A stretch of 9,780 nt of DNA. It comes from Actinobacteria bacterium UBA912 (GTDB lineage Bacteria; Actinomycetota; Coriobacteriia; Anaerosomatales; UBA912). The position numbers and the translations under genes are program-made. Numbering within the stretch: position 1 is the first letter of the stretch; each line of letters starts with the position of its first letter. Positions 1 to 6,713 of the stretch are shown piece after piece. The stretch lies in NCBI GenBank assembly GCA_002293965.1, contig DBEG01000156.1, positions 1 through 9,780 of the forward strand. Direction: 5' to 3'. The notes beneath the pieces are model-generated. The model was not told where the DNA came from. It saw only the letters and a list, made by a program, of their open reading frames with translations, and searched no databases.

Positions 1-1292
1 GCTTCCTTCTCGGCGCGTACCATGCGAAGGCACTCCTCGACCTCTTTGACGCCGGGAGGTGCGGTCATCATCTGGATGCGCATCTTCGATCCCGCCTCGT
101 CGACAAGATCGATGGCTTTGTCGGGCAGGAAGCGGTCAGAGATGTAGCGATCGGCCATGACGGCGGCGGCTTCGATGGCGCCATCGGTGATGCTCACGCG
201 GTGGTGTGCCTCATAGCGATCGCGCAGGCCCTTGAGGATCTCGATCGTCTCGCTCACCGAAGGCTCTCCCACCAGTATCGGCTGGAAGCGTCGCTCGAGT
301 GCTGCGTCCCGTTCCACGTATTTGCGGTACTCGTCAAGTGTGGTCGCGCCAATCGTCTGGAGTTCGCCGCGCGCCAGGGCCGGCTTGATGATGCTGGCTG
401 CATCGATGGCACCTTCAGCGGCACCTGCGCCGACTAGCGTGTGCATCTCATCGAGGAACAGGATGATGTTGCCCCGTTCCCGAATCTCCTTCATGACCTT
501 CTTGAGGCGGTCCTCGAACTCACCGCGATACTTGCTTCCGGCAACGAGTGCAGCCAGGTCGAGCATGTAGAGCTGCTTGCCCTTGATGGTCTCGGGCACC
601 TCGTCGGCGGATATCGCCTGGGCGAGTCCTTCGGCAACGGCGGTCTTACCCACGCCCGGTTCGCCGATGAGCACGGGGTTGTTCTTCGTGCGGCGCGAAA
701 GTATCTGCATGACCCGCTCGATCTCGGTAGCCCGGCCGATCACCGGGTCGAGCTTGCCCTCCTCGGCAGAGCGGGTCATGTTGCGACCGAACTCATCGAG
801 CAAGGAGCTGCCCGATCCTGACCGCCGCTCCTCGCCCGGCTCGCCGACCTGGCCATAGTGGCCCGAGAGCAGCTGAATGACGGCGGTGCGCACCCGCTCG
901 AGATCCGCGCCGAGATTGAGCAGGACCTGTGCGGCCACGCCCTCGCCTTCGCGGATAAGCCCGAGGAGGATGTGCTCGGTGCCGATGTAGTTGTGCCCTA
1001 GCTGCAGCGCCTCACGGAGCGACAGCTCCAGGACCTTCTTGGCGCGCGGAGTGAACGGTATGTGACCTGTGGGAACGAAGGTTCCCTTTCCGATCAGGTC
1101 CTCAACCTGCTGATGGACGTCTTCTAGCCGGATGTTGAGCGACTCCAGCGCCTTTGCGGCGATGCCGTCCTGCTCCCTGATCAGCCCGAGCAACAGATGT
1201 TCGGTGCCGATGTAGTTCTGGTTGAGCATCCGGGCCTCTTCCTGGGCGTAGACTATCACCCGGCGGGCCTTTTCGGTGAATCTCTCGAACAT
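1..1292 (-). CDS. clpC: ATP-dependent Clp protease ATPase subunit ClpC (N-terminal 430 codons, cut by window edge)
   Basis: This is an Hsp100/ClpC unfoldase, which feeds substrates to the ClpP peptidase in the cytoplasm. The reading frame starts at an ATG at 1292 and stays open to the left edge, so the second half is missing. Residues 1-145 hold the two Clp N-domain repeats, each with the NYIGTEHxLLGLIRE signature. The first AAA+ module follows: Walker A GEPGVGKT at residues 210-217, Walker B ILFLDE ending with D281-E282, the sensor stretch GATT at 315-318, and the arginine-finger region ERRFQ at 333-337. The last visible residues enter the UVR-like mid-domain that separates ClpC from ClpA and ClpB. 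A GGGGTG ribosome-binding site lies 7 nt before the ATG. The gene follows lysS, as in many actinobacteria, but without the lsr2 gene found between them in mycobacteria. The identification is very secure; only the missing C-terminus is unverified. Confidence 0.97.
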   Translation of the reverse strand, partial: MFERFTEKARRVIVYAQEEARMLNQNYIGTEHLLLGLIREQDGIAAKALESLNIRLEDVHQQVEDLIGKGTFVPTGHIPFTPRAKKVLELSLREALQLGHNYIGTEHILLGLIREGEGVAAQVLLNLGADLERVRTAVIQLLSGHYGQVGEPGEERRSGSGSSLLDEFGRNMTRSAEEGKLDPVIGRATEIERVMQILSRRTKNNPVLIGEPGVGKTAVAEGLAQAISADEVPETIKGKQLYMLDLAALVAGSKYRGEFEDRLKKVMKEIRERGNIILFLDEMHTLVGAGAAEGAIDAASIIKPALARGELQTIGATTLDEYRKYVERDAALERRFQPILVGEPSVSETIEILKGLRDRYEAHHRVSITDGAIEAAAVMADRYISDRFLPDKAIDLVDEAGSKMRIQMMTAPPGVKEVEECLRMVRAEKE

Positions 1293-1349
1293 ACTTTGAC
1301 ACCCCTGTTCTGAAGCGGCGGTTGCTCGATAATCCTGCTTCCGCCAATA

Positions 1350-1355
1350 AGTATA
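1350..1355 (-). promoter_or_regulatory. Candidate -10 element for clpC (TATACT)
   Basis: A TATACT hexamer lies 57 nt upstream of the clpC ATG in the 168-nt gap behind lysS. No good -35 hexamer is found 16-18 nt further upstream, so this is either an activator-dependent promoter or a chance match. No CIRCE element and no complete CtsR tandem heptad is visible in the gap. Confidence 0.35.
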
Positions 1356-1442
1356 ACCGCTGCAACGAAGCGAATGCGACGCAATGAGTCTTGAAGCAAC
1401 CGTGATGCCATCGGGCGGACCGTTTGCGGCCCCAGAAATGCA

Positions 1443-1459
1443 GGCCGAGGGGCGCGGCC
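1443..1459 (-). terminator. Weak hairpin just after lysS
   Basis: A perfect 5-bp GGCCG/CGGCC stem with a 7-nt loop starts one base after the lysS stop codon. No run of T follows, so intrinsic termination would be inefficient. It may only be a chance GC-rich dyad or a partial attenuator between lysS and clpC. Confidence 0.22.
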
Positions 1460-1460
1460 G

Positions 1461-2978
1461 TCAGTCGTCCCTTAGCTCCGGTCTCATGTGCGGGAAGAGC
1501 AGCACGTCACGGATGGACGCCGAATCGGTCAAAAGCATGACGAGCCGATCGATACCGATGCCGAGCCCCCCGGCTGGCGGCATGCCGTACTCCATCGCGC
1601 GCAGATAATCTTCGTCGACCGACATGGCCTCCTCCTCGCCGGCCACCTTCGCGGCCGCCTGGGCCATGAAGCGCTCACGCTGGTCGATCGGATCGACAAG
1701 CTCCGAGAAGGAATTCGCGATCTCGCGTCCGTTCACGATGAGCTCGAACCTGCCAGTGAGTTCCGGGTTGTCGGAGTCTCGGCGAGCCAGCGGAGAGGTC
1801 TCGAGCGGATAGCCCGTCACAAAGACCGGGCCGGCCAAGGTAGGCTCGACCAGCTTCTCAAAGAGTTCGGTGATGAGCTTGCCCTTACCCCAAGAAGGCT
1901 GGATCGGCACTTGTTTGGAACGGCATAGGTCGGCCAACTCGCTCAGGGTCATGTCGAAGGACACCTCGGTTCCGCATGCTTCGCTCACCAGGTCGAGCAG
2001 GGTGCGTCGCTGCCACGGCCGCGCAAGCTCGACCTGCGTCCCCTGGTACTCCAGCGACAGGGTTCCGAGGACTTCTTCGGCGATAGAGACGACCATCGAC
2101 TCGGTCAGCTCCATCATCCCGTCGAGATCGGTGAACGCCTGATACGCCTCGAGCATCGTGAATTCCGGATTATGCCGAGGAGACATTCCCTCGTTGCGGA
2201 AACTGCGGTTGATCTCGAAGACCCTCTCGAATCCGCCCACCAGCAAGCGTTTGAGATAGAGCTCTGGCGCAATCCTGAGGAACAGATCCATGTCCAAGGC
2301 GTTGTGGCGCGTTACGAACGGTCGTGCGGCTGCGCCCCCGGGCACTGGGTGTAGCATGGGGGTCTCGACTTCGATGAATCCCCTGGACTCCAGGAAGCGT
2401 CTCATCGATGCGATGATGCGGAACCGCGTCTCGAAGACCTGCCTGACCTGCTGATTGGCGATCAGGTCGACGTAGCGCTGGCGATACCGGGTCTCGGTGT
2501 CGGTGAGGCCGTGGTACTTCTCGGGAAGCGGACGCAGGGATTTGGAGAGCAATGTCACCGAAGTCGGAGCAACGGAGAGCTCTCCTCGGCGGGTACGCAT
2601 GACTTCGCCCTCGGTGCCGACCCAGTCACCGGCATCCAAGTCAGTGACGAACTCGAATGCCTGCTCACCCATTGAGTCCGGCCGACAGAAGAGTTGGATC
2701 TCGCCTGAGCCGTCCCTGAGCACCAGGAACGTTATGCGCCCCTGGTCGCGCTTGGCTACGACCCGACCAGCCAGGCGAACGACCTCTCCAGTGCTGACGC
2801 CGGGCTCCAGGTCTGCATGGCGTTCGTGGAGTTCCCTCGCGGAAGTGGTGACTTCATACCTTGCGGGATATGGTTCGATACCCGCGTCCCGGATGGCACT
2901 GAGCTTCAAGCGTCTCGCGGCGACGGGATCCAGCTCGGCCTGTCGCTCGTTCTCCCCGCTGGCATCCGAAAACCCCAT
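1461..2978 (-). CDS. lysS: Lysyl-tRNA synthetase, class II
   Basis: Charges tRNA-Lys with lysine in the cytoplasm. The 505-residue protein has the usual bacterial length. An N-terminal OB-fold anticodon-binding domain spans about residues 65-150 (VRLAGRVVAKR, FLVLRDGSGEIQLF). The class II catalytic core follows, with motif 1 around 184-218 (FIEVETPMLHPVPGGAAARP), motif 2 FEINRSFRNEG at 254-264, and motif 3 GLGIGIDRLVMLL from 471. I chose the ATG at 2978 because an AGG lies 5 nt upstream. A GTG two codons earlier, at 2984, overlaps the greA stop codon as GTGA and is a real alternative; it would add two residues. Either way the gene is translationally coupled to greA and probably shares its promoter. 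Nothing in the sequence suggests a class I enzyme or a truncated paralogue. Confidence 0.97.
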   Translation of the reverse strand: MGFSDASGENERQAELDPVAARRLKLSAIRDAGIEPYPARYEVTTSARELHERHADLEPGVSTGEVVRLAGRVVAKRDQGRITFLVLRDGSGEIQLFCRPDSMGEQAFEFVTDLDAGDWVGTEGEVMRTRRGELSVAPTSVTLLSKSLRPLPEKYHGLTDTETRYRQRYVDLIANQQVRQVFETRFRIIASMRRFLESRGFIEVETPMLHPVPGGAAARPFVTRHNALDMDLFLRIAPELYLKRLLVGGFERVFEINRSFRNEGMSPRHNPEFTMLEAYQAFTDLDGMMELTESMVVSIAEEVLGTLSLEYQGTQVELARPWQRRTLLDLVSEACGTEVSFDMTLSELADLCRSKQVPIQPSWGKGKLITELFEKLVEPTLAGPVFVTGYPLETSPLARRDSDNPELTGRFELIVNGREIANSFSELVDPIDQRERFMAQAAAKVAGEEEAMSVDEDYLRAMEYGMPPAGGLGIGIDRLVMLLTDSASIRDVLLFPHMRPELRDD

Positions 2979-2980
2979 GG

Positions 2981-3454
2981 TCACCTGGATATCTTCAGAA
3001 TCTGATACTCGATCGTCTTTCCGGATGGCGTGAGGACTAGTACGCTTTGGTTCTTCTTCGCTCCCATGATCGCTTGCCCCACAGGCGACTCATTGGAGAT
3101 CTTGTCGTGGGCAGGATCGGCTTCGGCAGAGCCGACTATCCTGTACTTGTGTATGTCCCCGGTCTCGACATCCTGAAGCTCGACCAAGCTACCGAGGTTG
3201 ACGCAGTCACACTTCTTGGGTGCCGCGATGATCATGGCGTTGGCCAGAAGGGAGTTGATCTCGGCGATGCGACTCTCTACCCAAGCCTGCTCGTTCTTTG
3301 CGTCGTCATACTCCGAGTTCTCGGAGATGTCGCCAAACTCCTTGGCCTCTTTGATGCGCAACCCGACCTCTCTGCGACGGACGGTCTCGAGATGGGTCAG
3401 CTCCTGTTCGAGTCGTTCTGCACCTTCACTTGTGAGCGCAACTTCCTTCTGCAT
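2981..3454 (-). CDS. greA: Transcription elongation factor GreA
   Basis: GreA enters the RNA polymerase secondary channel and stimulates cleavage of backtracked RNA. The 157-residue length matches the family. The N-terminal coiled coil carries the tip motif GDISENSEYDDAK, whose D42 and E45 correspond to the acidic residues that position the catalytic metal. The C-terminal FKBP-like domain shows the conserved SPVGQAIMGAKKNQSV segment and the closing GKTIEYQIL strand. The ATG at 3454 has an AGGAG ribosome-binding site 9 nt upstream. It is the first gene of a greA-lysS pair: its TGA stop overlaps a GTG that could start lysS. A strong promoter lies about 100 nt upstream. Confidence 0.96.
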   Translation of the reverse strand: MQKEVALTSEGAERLEQELTHLETVRRREVGLRIKEAKEFGDISENSEYDDAKNEQAWVESRIAEINSLLANAMIIAAPKKCDCVNLGSLVELQDVETGDIHKYRIVGSAEADPAHDKISNESPVGQAIMGAKKNQSVLVLTPSGKTIEYQILKISR

Positions 3455-3553
3455 ACTCCAGGACTCCTGTTAGTTGTTGGCCGCACTCGAGCAGAGGCGG
3501 CGCAGATAGATAGAAACGGACGCCCCCTGCGGGGAGTGCCCGAATATTGCCGA

Positions 3554-3581
3554 AGTATACCCTAAAGCACGCCCCTGACAA
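3554..3581 (-). promoter_or_regulatory. Sigma-70-type promoter of greA-lysS
   Basis: On the minus strand, TTGTCA (3576-3581) and TATACT (3554-3559) are separated by 16 nt. Each differs from consensus at one position. This is the best promoter in the window and would give a leader of roughly 90 nt before the greA ATG. The leader contains a small CCCC-GCA-GGGG hairpin but no T-box or other recognisable riboswitch. Confidence 0.7.
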
Positions 3582-3600
3582 GATGTCTGCAAAGGATTCG

Positions 3601-3852
3601 CTAGCTGGACTTCGGAGGGGCTGTATCCTCTGAGTCCTCGTCGTCGGTCTTGTCGACCTTCGCATCTGCCTTCGCGTCGACCTTCTGGTCCTCGGCGGTT
3701 TCGCTCTTGCCCTCGACGCCTTCGCGGATGGCTTTGACCGTCTTTCCCAATGACTTGCCGAGCTGCGGGAGCTTCTTGGGTCCGAAAAGCAGCAGGACGA
3801 TGACGAGGATGATTATCAGCTCAGTTGGCCCGAAGCCCGGGATTAACGCCAT
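3601..3852 (-). CDS. tatA: Sec-independent protein translocase TatA/TatE-type subunit
   Basis: TatA oligomers form the translocation element of the twin-arginine pathway, which exports folded and often cofactor-bearing proteins across the cytoplasmic membrane. The 83-residue protein has a short N-terminus with a conserved glycine-phenylalanine pair (PGFGPTELI). One membrane helix spans about residues 10-24. The hallmark hinge FGPKKLPQLGKSLGK begins at residue 23, an amphipathic helix follows, and the polar tail is rich in Asp, Lys and Ala with a short VDAKADAKVD repeat. The ATG at 3852 has AAGGAG 5 nt upstream. It lies downstream of rex with a 100-nt gap that holds two dyad sequences. TatB is similar in architecture, but the FGPKKLP hinge and the length favour TatA/E. 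No tatC is present in the window. Confidence 0.93.
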   Translation of the reverse strand: MALIPGFGPTELIIILVIVLLLFGPKKLPQLGKSLGKTVKAIREGVEGKSETAEDQKVDAKADAKVDKTDDEDSEDTAPPKSS

Positions 3853-3890
3853 GATTACTCCTTAGTTCGTGTTGCCGGCCAAGACTATGC

Positions 3891-3907
3891 GATCACTGGA
3901 GGTGATC
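3891..3907. repeat. Perfect inverted repeat GATCAC-N5-GTGATC upstream of tatA
   Basis: A 6-bp perfect inverted repeat with a 5-nt spacer lies about 40 nt before the tatA ATG. It could be an operator for an unidentified dimeric regulator or a hairpin in the tatA leader. No T-run follows on either strand, so it is not a convincing terminator. Confidence 0.4.
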
Positions 3908-3925
3908 TCGACTAACCACTCAACA

Positions 3926-3938
3926 GCGCACTTTGCGC
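3926..3938 (-). terminator. Short hairpin downstream of rex
   Basis: A GCGCA-AAG-TGCGC stem-loop (5 bp, 3-nt loop) begins 15 nt after the rex stop. It is followed by TGTTG rather than a true U-tract, so it may attenuate rather than fully terminate the rex message before tatA. Confidence 0.3.
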
Positions 3939-3952
3939 AGACAAGCCTATCA

Positions 3953-4603
3953 TCAGACTGCAGCAGATTCTACATCCGCACGCGACAGATAGTACAGGGT
4001 GTGCATCAGTTCACGAACCGGGTCGGTGTTATGCAGTATCACACCGTCCGGCGCGCTGACCATCGTCGACGAATAGTTCAGTATCACGAGCACTCCCGCC
4101 CTGGCCAGCGTGTCAGCCACACTCTGAGCCGCCGAGGCGGGCACAGCGATTACGCCGATCCTGATACGTTGTTCCGCCACTACCCTCGCCAGGGTCGATA
4201 CGTCCTGCACCAGGAAATCGCCGATCCTCTTACCCACCTTACCTGCATCGCTGTCGAAGATCGCCGACAACTGGAAGCCGCGCGCCTTCAGCCCCGGATA
4301 GGACGCGATTGCAGAACCCAGGTGCCCAGCGCCTACGAGAGCGATCCTGTGGATGTGGTCGGAGCCGAGGATCTTTTGGATGCGATCGATCAGCATCACC
4401 ACCTCATAGCCAACCCCGCGACGCCCGAACGAGCCGAAATAGGTCAGATCCCTTCTGATTTGAGCTGGATTGACACCCGTCATCTTGCCAAGCCTCGCCG
4501 AGGAGACCGTGGAACTCCCCTCCTGGCGCACCTGTATCAGGGCGCTGAGGTAGACCGGGAGTCGCTCTACGACCCCTTCAGGGACATGTGATGCTTCGGA
4601 CAA
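3953..4603 (-). CDS. rex: Redox-sensing transcriptional repressor Rex
   Basis: Rex is a dimeric repressor that releases DNA when NADH binds, so it de-represses fermentation and anaerobic-respiration genes as the NADH/NAD+ ratio rises. The 216-residue protein has the standard length. An N-terminal winged-helix domain begins at VPEGVVERLPVYL; its recognition region GVNPAQIRRDLTYFG spans 43-57, followed by the conserved GRRGVGYEV. A Rossmann fold follows with the dinucleotide loop GAGHLGSA at 91-98 and the acidic strand end AIFDSD. It closes with ILNYSS and the domain-swapped C-terminal helix around ELMHTLYYL. The start is TTG at 4603, with GGGTGG 7 nt upstream; no ATG, GTG or other TTG lies between it and the in-frame stop upstream. 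Translation ends in three in-frame stops in a row (TGA TGA TAG). A promoter overlapped by an operator-like dyad lies just upstream, which suggests autoregulation. Confidence 0.95.
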   Translation of the reverse strand: MSEASHVPEGVVERLPVYLSALIQVRQEGSSTVSSARLGKMTGVNPAQIRRDLTYFGSFGRRGVGYEVVMLIDRIQKILGSDHIHRIALVGAGHLGSAIASYPGLKARGFQLSAIFDSDAGKVGKRIGDFLVQDVSTLARVVAEQRIRIGVIAVPASAAQSVADTLARAGVLVILNYSSTMVSAPDGVILHNTDPVRELMHTLYYLSRADVESAAV

Positions 4604-4640
4604 GGACGATCCACCCTTCAGGGTCGATTGCTATAAGAAC

Positions 4641-4669
4641 ATAGTAACCATTGTTACAACCTTTGGCAA
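4641..4669 (-). promoter_or_regulatory. Promoter of rex
   Basis: On the minus strand, TTGCCA (4664-4669) and TACTAT (4641-4646) are separated by exactly 17 nt. The -35 has one mismatch and the -10 two. The rex TTG start lies about 37 nt downstream of the -10. The spacer and -10 are covered by the dyad listed separately. Confidence 0.55.
4642..4659. promoter_or_regulatory. Candidate Rex operator (ROP) in the rex promoter
   Basis: The 18-bp minus-strand sequence TTGTAACAATGGTTACTA contains a perfect GTAAC-N4-GTTAC inverted repeat. Six of the seven outer pairs are complementary. Known Rex operators are 18 bp with the layout TTGTGAA-N4-TTCACAA or close variants, so half-site length and spacer match exactly. 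The inner bases (AAC/GTT) deviate from the best-known consensus. The dyad sits in the promoter spacer and touches the -10, where a repressor would block RNA polymerase. Autoregulation by Rex is an inference from sequence and location. Confidence 0.55.
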
Positions 4670-4698
4670 GACCCTCGTGCGGCGTAGGTGGGGCCCCA

Positions 4699-5823
4699 TC
4701 ACCTGTCGATCTTCGCCCGACGCAGATACGAGGTCATGTCTGCGCGGGTCACGATACCCGCAAGATGTCCATCCTTCTTCACAATAAGCGCACTGTGTGC
4801 TTCTTTGCGCATCCGATCGAGGAGTCTGTCCGCGGGTTCGTCGGCATCGATGACAAGTGACGCCAGGTCGGTGTCGGTGATCTCCCTGACGCGGGTCATC
4901 GCCCATTCCCCGCGAGATACTCGCTTGGCAGCATCCAGAGTGACCATCCCGATGATGGCGTTCCCTTCGGCCACGGGGTAGCGCGTGTGCGGCCCCTCGA
5001 CGAAGAAGTCGAATATGAGCTCTTCGACAGTTATCCCCGCTGGAGCGACAACCACATCACTCGAAGCCACGGACAGAACGGTATTCCGGTGCAGGCTCTC
5101 CTTTATGACCTGCTGTTTGTACGCCGAATCTGCTAACACCGTTATGAACCAGCCAACCAGACCGAGCCAAATCAGGTTCAGGGAGCCTCTCAGAACTGCG
5201 AAGACCGCTAGTGCCATGAGCGAGTATCCGATGAATTGACCAGCCCGACACGCCCAACGAGTAGCCCAGAGCTGGTCCTTTGAAAGGCCCCACAACATCG
5301 AGCGCAGCACCCTGCCGCCATCCAAGGGGAATCCCGGAAGCATATTGAAGAGTGCTACGGCTACGTTGATGATTCCTAGATACTCGAACGGTGCCCACCA
5401 GACGTTCGAGACTCCGACCGCTGACATGACAAACGCCAGGGCAGCAAAGATCGCTGCCAGCACCAGGCTCGCCAACGGCCCCGCGATCGCCATCAGGAAT
5501 TCACGCCCAGGCGTCGCGGGATCCTCCTCCATCTGGGCCACGCCGCCAAATAGGAACAGCGTGACCTTCTCGACTTTGATCCCTCCAGCGCGCGCTACCA
5601 GTGAATGGCTCATCTCGTGTATCACGATCGAAGCGAAGAACAACAGTGCGGTCACCACTCCGCTGACCAGGTCCACTGCAAGCGTCCTGTCGGGGAAGGT
5701 GGTCGGAAAGTAGCTGAAGGAAAGCGTAGCCGAAACCAACACGAACACCACGATCCAGGTGATGTTCACCTCGATCGGTATGCCGAACATACGACCCATC
5801 CTGAATGAAGGTGCGGCAAACAT
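4699..5823 (-). CDS. Site-2 protease family (M50) membrane metalloprotease with two CBS domains
   Basis: An intramembrane zinc protease of the Rip3/SpoIVFB/archaeal S2P type, which cleaves membrane-embedded substrates such as anti-sigma factors. From the ATG at 5823 the protein has 374 residues. Hydrophobic segments lie near 20-38, 52-69, 107-138, 145-165 and 195-232. The zinc site is HEMSH at 69-73, with the third ligand in NMLPGFPLDGG (D168). The LFGGVAQM segment typical of this subfamily lies near 91-99. A CBS pair fills about 245-374, with each half ending in an IxGMV or LAGIV strand; CBS pairs often bind adenine nucleotides. I preferred 5823 because AGGAAG lies 7 nt upstream and because an upstream start at 5919 would overlap the preceding gene by 40 nt and add an unlikely N-terminus. 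It lies 56 nt behind the MTA phosphorylase gene. The natural substrate is unknown. Confidence 0.92.
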   Translation of the reverse strand: MFAAPSFRMGRMFGIPIEVNITWIVVFVLVSATLSFSYFPTTFPDRTLAVDLVSGVVTALLFFASIVIHEMSHSLVARAGGIKVEKVTLFLFGGVAQMEEDPATPGREFLMAIAGPLASLVLAAIFAALAFVMSAVGVSNVWWAPFEYLGIINVAVALFNMLPGFPLDGGRVLRSMLWGLSKDQLWATRWACRAGQFIGYSLMALAVFAVLRGSLNLIWLGLVGWFITVLADSAYKQQVIKESLHRNTVLSVASSDVVVAPAGITVEELIFDFFVEGPHTRYPVAEGNAIIGMVTLDAAKRVSRGEWAMTRVREITDTDLASLVIDADEPADRLLDRMRKEAHSALIVKKDGHLAGIVTRADMTSYLRRAKIDR

Positions 5824-5879
5824 GTCGTATCTTCCTATTTGTCGGTTTGTGGCGGGCGCAGTTGTCTGTCCGCTGACTG

Positions 5880-6674
5880 CTAGAAAGCAGCCCCTGAGAG
5901 CGCAGTTGCGCAAGCGCACGTCCGAACAGAAGGCAGCTGCGGGATCATGCGATGCAACAACTCCTTGACCTTGGCGTTGTTCTGGTTGAATACCCGGACG
6001 ACCTCTTCGTTCGTGACCGGGGTCGCTCCTTCGGCACCCACATCATGATCGGTGATCAGCGAGATGTTGCAGTAACATATCTCGAGTTCCCGAGCTAGGT
6101 AGCACTCAGGATACTGCGTCATGTTGATGACTTCCCACCCCTGGGAAGCGAACCACCGGGACTCCGAGCGAGTCGAGAACCTCGGACCCTGGATCACGAC
6201 CACCGTCCCCTTCGGGTGGGCCGTCACTCCAACCTTGCCGGCGGCCTCAAGGGCAACCTGCCGCATCGCGGGGCAGTAGGGGTCGGCAGAAGATACATGT
6301 GTGGTGGTAGGGCCATCGAAGAAGGTATCCTTGCGCCCCGATGTCCTGTCGACGAACTGGTCGCAGATGACGAAGTGTCCAGGCTCGATCTCATGCTGAA
6401 GCGATCCACATGCATTGGGGCCGATGATCTGCGATACGCCAAGTTCCTTCATGGCCCACAGATTGGCTCGGTAGTTGATCATGTGGGGGGGGAGCGAGTG
6501 GTCCTTCCCATGCCGAGGAAGAAAGGCGACCTTCCGGCCTCCGATCGTGCCGTACATCACGGGCGACGATGGAGCTCCGAAAGGAGTGGTCACTTTGAAC
6601 TCTTCAGGGTCGTCCAGAAGCTCATAGAATCCGCTGCCTCCGAAAACTCCTATCTCGGCCTGGGGGTATTGCAT
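5880..6674 (-). CDS. mtnP: S-methyl-5'-thioadenosine phosphorylase (PNP/MTAP family 2)
   Basis: Cleaves 5'-methylthioadenosine with phosphate to adenine and 5-methylthioribose-1-phosphate, salvaging a by-product of SAM-dependent chemistry. The 264-residue protein aligns by eye over its whole length with human MTAP. It has the phosphate-loop start GVFGGSG, the PRHG(KD)H segment, NYRANLWAMKELG, ACGSLQHEIEPG, DQFVDRT, GPRFSTRSES, the substrate-binding NMTQYPE, and ITDHD, whose aspartates favour 6-aminopurines over the asparagine found in guanosine/inosine phosphorylases. The C-terminus carries C253-A-C255, a CXC motif described in Sulfolobus MTAP II and Pyrococcus PNP. The ATG at 6674 has AAGGAG 7 nt upstream. 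It starts 39 nt after the SAM hydroxide adenosyltransferase gene, which suggests an operon. Adenosine or methylthioinosine cannot be excluded as the main substrate. Confidence 0.92.
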   Translation of the reverse strand: MQYPQAEIGVFGGSGFYELLDDPEEFKVTTPFGAPSSPVMYGTIGGRKVAFLPRHGKDHSLPPHMINYRANLWAMKELGVSQIIGPNACGSLQHEIEPGHFVICDQFVDRTSGRKDTFFDGPTTTHVSSADPYCPAMRQVALEAAGKVGVTAHPKGTVVVIQGPRFSTRSESRWFASQGWEVINMTQYPECYLARELEICYCNISLITDHDVGAEGATPVTNEEVVRVFNQNNAKVKELLHRMIPQLPSVRTCACATALSGAAF

Positions 6675-6713
6675 ATCGCTTCTCCTTTTCGCTAGTCGTG
6701 CGCTCTTCGATGA

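Noticed and set aside
232..858. Several open frames on the plus strand opposite clpC, with more opposite lysS, rex and the cytochrome gene.
   Set aside because: They are antisense shadows in GC-rich coding DNA, with low-complexity Ser/Arg-rich translations and no family motifs, lying over well-identified genes.
1293..1299. GTCAAAG-like heptad just before the clpC start, resembling half a CtsR site.
   Set aside because: CtsR needs a tandem pair of heptads. Only one is present, and no ctsR gene is in view.
3455..3550. Possible riboswitch or T-box in the greA-lysS leader.
   Set aside because: The leader is short, lacks the T-box sequence and specifier structure, and shows only a small CCCC/GGGG hairpin.
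3577..3588. The 12-mer GACAAGATGTCT recurs at 8845-8856 (another intergenic region) and contains a GACA-N3-TGTC dyad.
   Set aside because: Several chance 12-mer repeats are expected in a 10-kb window counting both strands. At 3577 it overlaps the -35 of greA, whereas at 8845 there is no matching -10. An insertion-sequence end relic is conceivable, but nothing else supports it.
4689..4698. TGGGGCCCCA perfect 10-bp palindrome right after the M50 protease stop codon.
   Set aside because: With no spacer it cannot form a normal hairpin loop and no T-run follows. It is most likely a chance GC-rich palindrome.
5824..5919. In-frame extension of the M50 protease to a start at 5919.
   Set aside because: It would overlap the phosphorylase gene by 40 nt and add a Cys/Arg-rich N-terminus unlike the family, while 5823 has a good ribosome-binding site.
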